Origin: JBAZGG01 sp041653015
GTDB lineage: Bacteria > Bacillota_I > Bacilli_A > RFN20 > CAG-826
Reading direction: 5' to 3'
Assembly (NCBI GenBank): GCA_041653015.1
Contig: JBAZGG010000002.1
Span: 1-64,000 of the forward strand
DNA length: 64,000 bases
The notes below the pieces were generated by a model that worked only from the letters and a program-made list of their open reading frames with translations, ran no database searches and was not told the origin of the DNA. Each line of letters starts with the position of its first letter. The stretch's first letter is position 1. Both the position numbers and the translations under genes were made by a program. Positions 63,039-64,000 of the stretch are shown piece by piece.

Positions 63039-64000
63039 ATGCGAAACAACAAAATTAAAAAAATCATAGCGATCGCCTTGGCTGGAGTCATTTTGGGTGC
63101 TTGTTCAACAACTCCTCCCGAGCCAACGGTGGACGAACTTAAAGGCGTGATGATTTCTGCGGCGGAAAAAATGTCCAAATATTCAGCGATCGCCTATGAA
63201 GCCCCTATCTTTGAATTCAGTCTGTTGAGCGATACCGGGGATTCCATATCACTAACAGAGAGAAAAGATAGCATTCCGTTTTCAAGAAAAGCGATTAACA
63301 TCGATTCTATATATGATTCAGATATCATATCGTGTGGGAGCGTAAATGGGACATTGATTTTTAAATGTCCGAGTTTTGATACCCCTATTTCGATTCCTGG
63401 TTCATATAGCGCCGACTACTATCGCGAAGAAAATATTCTCTATCTCACCTTGGATGAGAAGACTGTCAATCTGATTGAGGATTTAGGCATTTTTGAAGAA
63501 GGAACGAACTGTTCAAAAATAAAATTTGACGATGAAGATTTTGCTTTGGTTGAAGAGATTATTGCTGCTGCTATCAGCGAATTCACCGGAATCGAAATAG
63601 ATGAGAATATTTTTACTTTTAATACGCTAGTTTTTTTACTTCATCAAATCGATAATCAAGACATCGTTGATTTTATCAATTCCATGCCAGACCCCACTGG
63701 AACATTTAACAAAGAGAACAACACTTATTCTATTCACTACGATATCGATAAGAAAACATTAGTTACAATGCTCGTGAATGACGAACTAGAAAAAGAAGGT
63801 CTGACGAAAGATACAGCGACGCAGGAACACATCGATGAACTAACAGAAAAATATGAAGACGAATTACAATATGCTGACATCAATCTTTGCAGAGTTGATT
63901 TTTTAATAGAGAATAGCGAGATTGAAAGCGTCGAATTCAATGTGGAATTGTCTATCGATAGCGAGAGCTTTAAAGGAACATCCACTTCGATTGCCCACAT
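63039..64000 (+). CDS. Lipoprotein of unknown function (cut by window edge)
   Basis: At least 320 residues with no stop before the edge. The signal peptide ends with VILGA-Cys22 (lipobox LGAC). The mature part is acidic and rich in Ile, Ser and Asp, alternating beta and helical segments (e.g. FAVEEIIAAA-type helices and DADIN-type strands); I recognise no family. It is divergent from coaX, with its own promoter. The AAAGG before the ATG is too close to be a good ribosome site, suggesting leaderless translation. Confidence 0.75.
   Translation, partial: MRNNKIKKIIAIALAGVILGACSTTPPEPTVDELKGVMISAAEKMSKYSAIAYEAPIFEFSLLSDTGDSISLTERKDSIPFSRKAINIDSIYDSDIISCGSVNGTLIFKCPSFDTPISIPGSYSADYYREENILYLTLDEKTVNLIEDLGIFEEGTNCSKIKFDDEDFALVEEIIAAAISEFTGIEIDENIFTFNTLVFLLHQIDNQDIVDFINSMPDPTGTFNKENNTYSIHYDIDKKTLVTMLVNDELEKEGLTKDTATQEHIDELTEKYEDELQYADINLCRVDFLIENSEIESVEFNVELSIDSESFKGTSTSIAH

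Noticed and set aside
1..64000. Mycoplasma-type code (UGA as Trp)
   Set aside because: Several genes end cleanly at TGA (ftsZ, the LacI-like regulator, the M42 gene before pncB) with the next gene starting there.

Overview
The window reads as a chromosomal core segment of a low-GC Gram-positive bacterium of the Bacilli, probably from the part of that class close to the Mollicutes and Erysipelotrichales. Evidence for this: EzrA, DnaB/DnaI-type helicase loading, T-box leaders before ileS, pheS and thrS, AGGAGG-type ribosome binding sites, and neighbourhoods shared with Bacillus (trmH-like/pheST, nrnA/dnaE, polA/mutM/coaE, dnaB/dnaI/thrS, infC/rpmI/rplT, ezrA/nifS/thiI, rpsD/tyrS/ccpA-like). UGA is used as a stop (ftsZ, lacI-like gene, pncB's upstream neighbour), so the Mycoplasma code 4 is not in use. 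I saw no tRNA or rRNA gene, insertion sequence, prophage or CRISPR array. I cannot name the genus.

Layout. 1-4060 (minus): ileS, with a T-box leader, then lspA and rluD (cut by the window edge). 4070-9150 (minus): ftsA, ftsZ and a large secreted endonuclease I lipoprotein in one overlapping operon. 9160-12400 (minus): a two-subunit aconitase-X-type dehydratase and an ArsB/NhaD-type permease. 12410-14130 (minus): mraZ, rsmH and a small membrane protein, behind a three-repeat MraZ operator. No peptidoglycan gene lies in this division cluster. 14420-20020 (minus): DUF45 hydrolase and TrmH-type methyltransferase, then pheS-pheT-DUF177 behind a T-box. 20029-25370 (plus): DUF523 protein, ECF S component, heterodimeric ABC exporter and a histidine phosphatase. 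25421-31322 (minus): glgB-glgP-dUTPase-M42 peptidase. 31362-42000 (plus): ackA, a serine-rich lipoprotein, nrnA-like DHH phosphoesterase, dnaE, polA and a MutM-CoaE fusion. 41965-44128 (minus): dnaB-dnaI. 44376-49700 (plus): pfkA and ROK kinase, thrS with a T-box, then infC-rpmI-rplT. 49685-53717 (minus): ezrA-nifS-thiI. 53850-54733 (plus): rpsD. 54842-62977 (minus): coaX-pepV-trmB-M42-pncB, then a CcpA/LacI-like regulator with tyrS, then a DUF1919 gene. 63004-64000 (plus): start of another lipoprotein.

The genes are mainly central information processing (aminoacyl-tRNA synthetases, ribosomal proteins, replication and repair), cell division, glycolysis/glycogen/acetate energy metabolism, and CoA and NAD cofactor supply. 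The most unusual items are: (1) an in-frame fusion of formamidopyrimidine-DNA glycosylase with dephospho-CoA kinase; (2) a division cluster that lacks all wall genes and instead holds an aconitase-X/permease cassette and a nuclease translationally coupled to ftsZ; (3) a recurrent arrangement in which a -10 box sits 6-7 bases before the start codon with no usable Shine-Dalgarno, suggesting leaderless mRNAs; (4) a regulator-tyrS operon with two 14-bp palindromes 21 bp apart placed on its own promoter. No single wholly new system is proven by the sequence alone.
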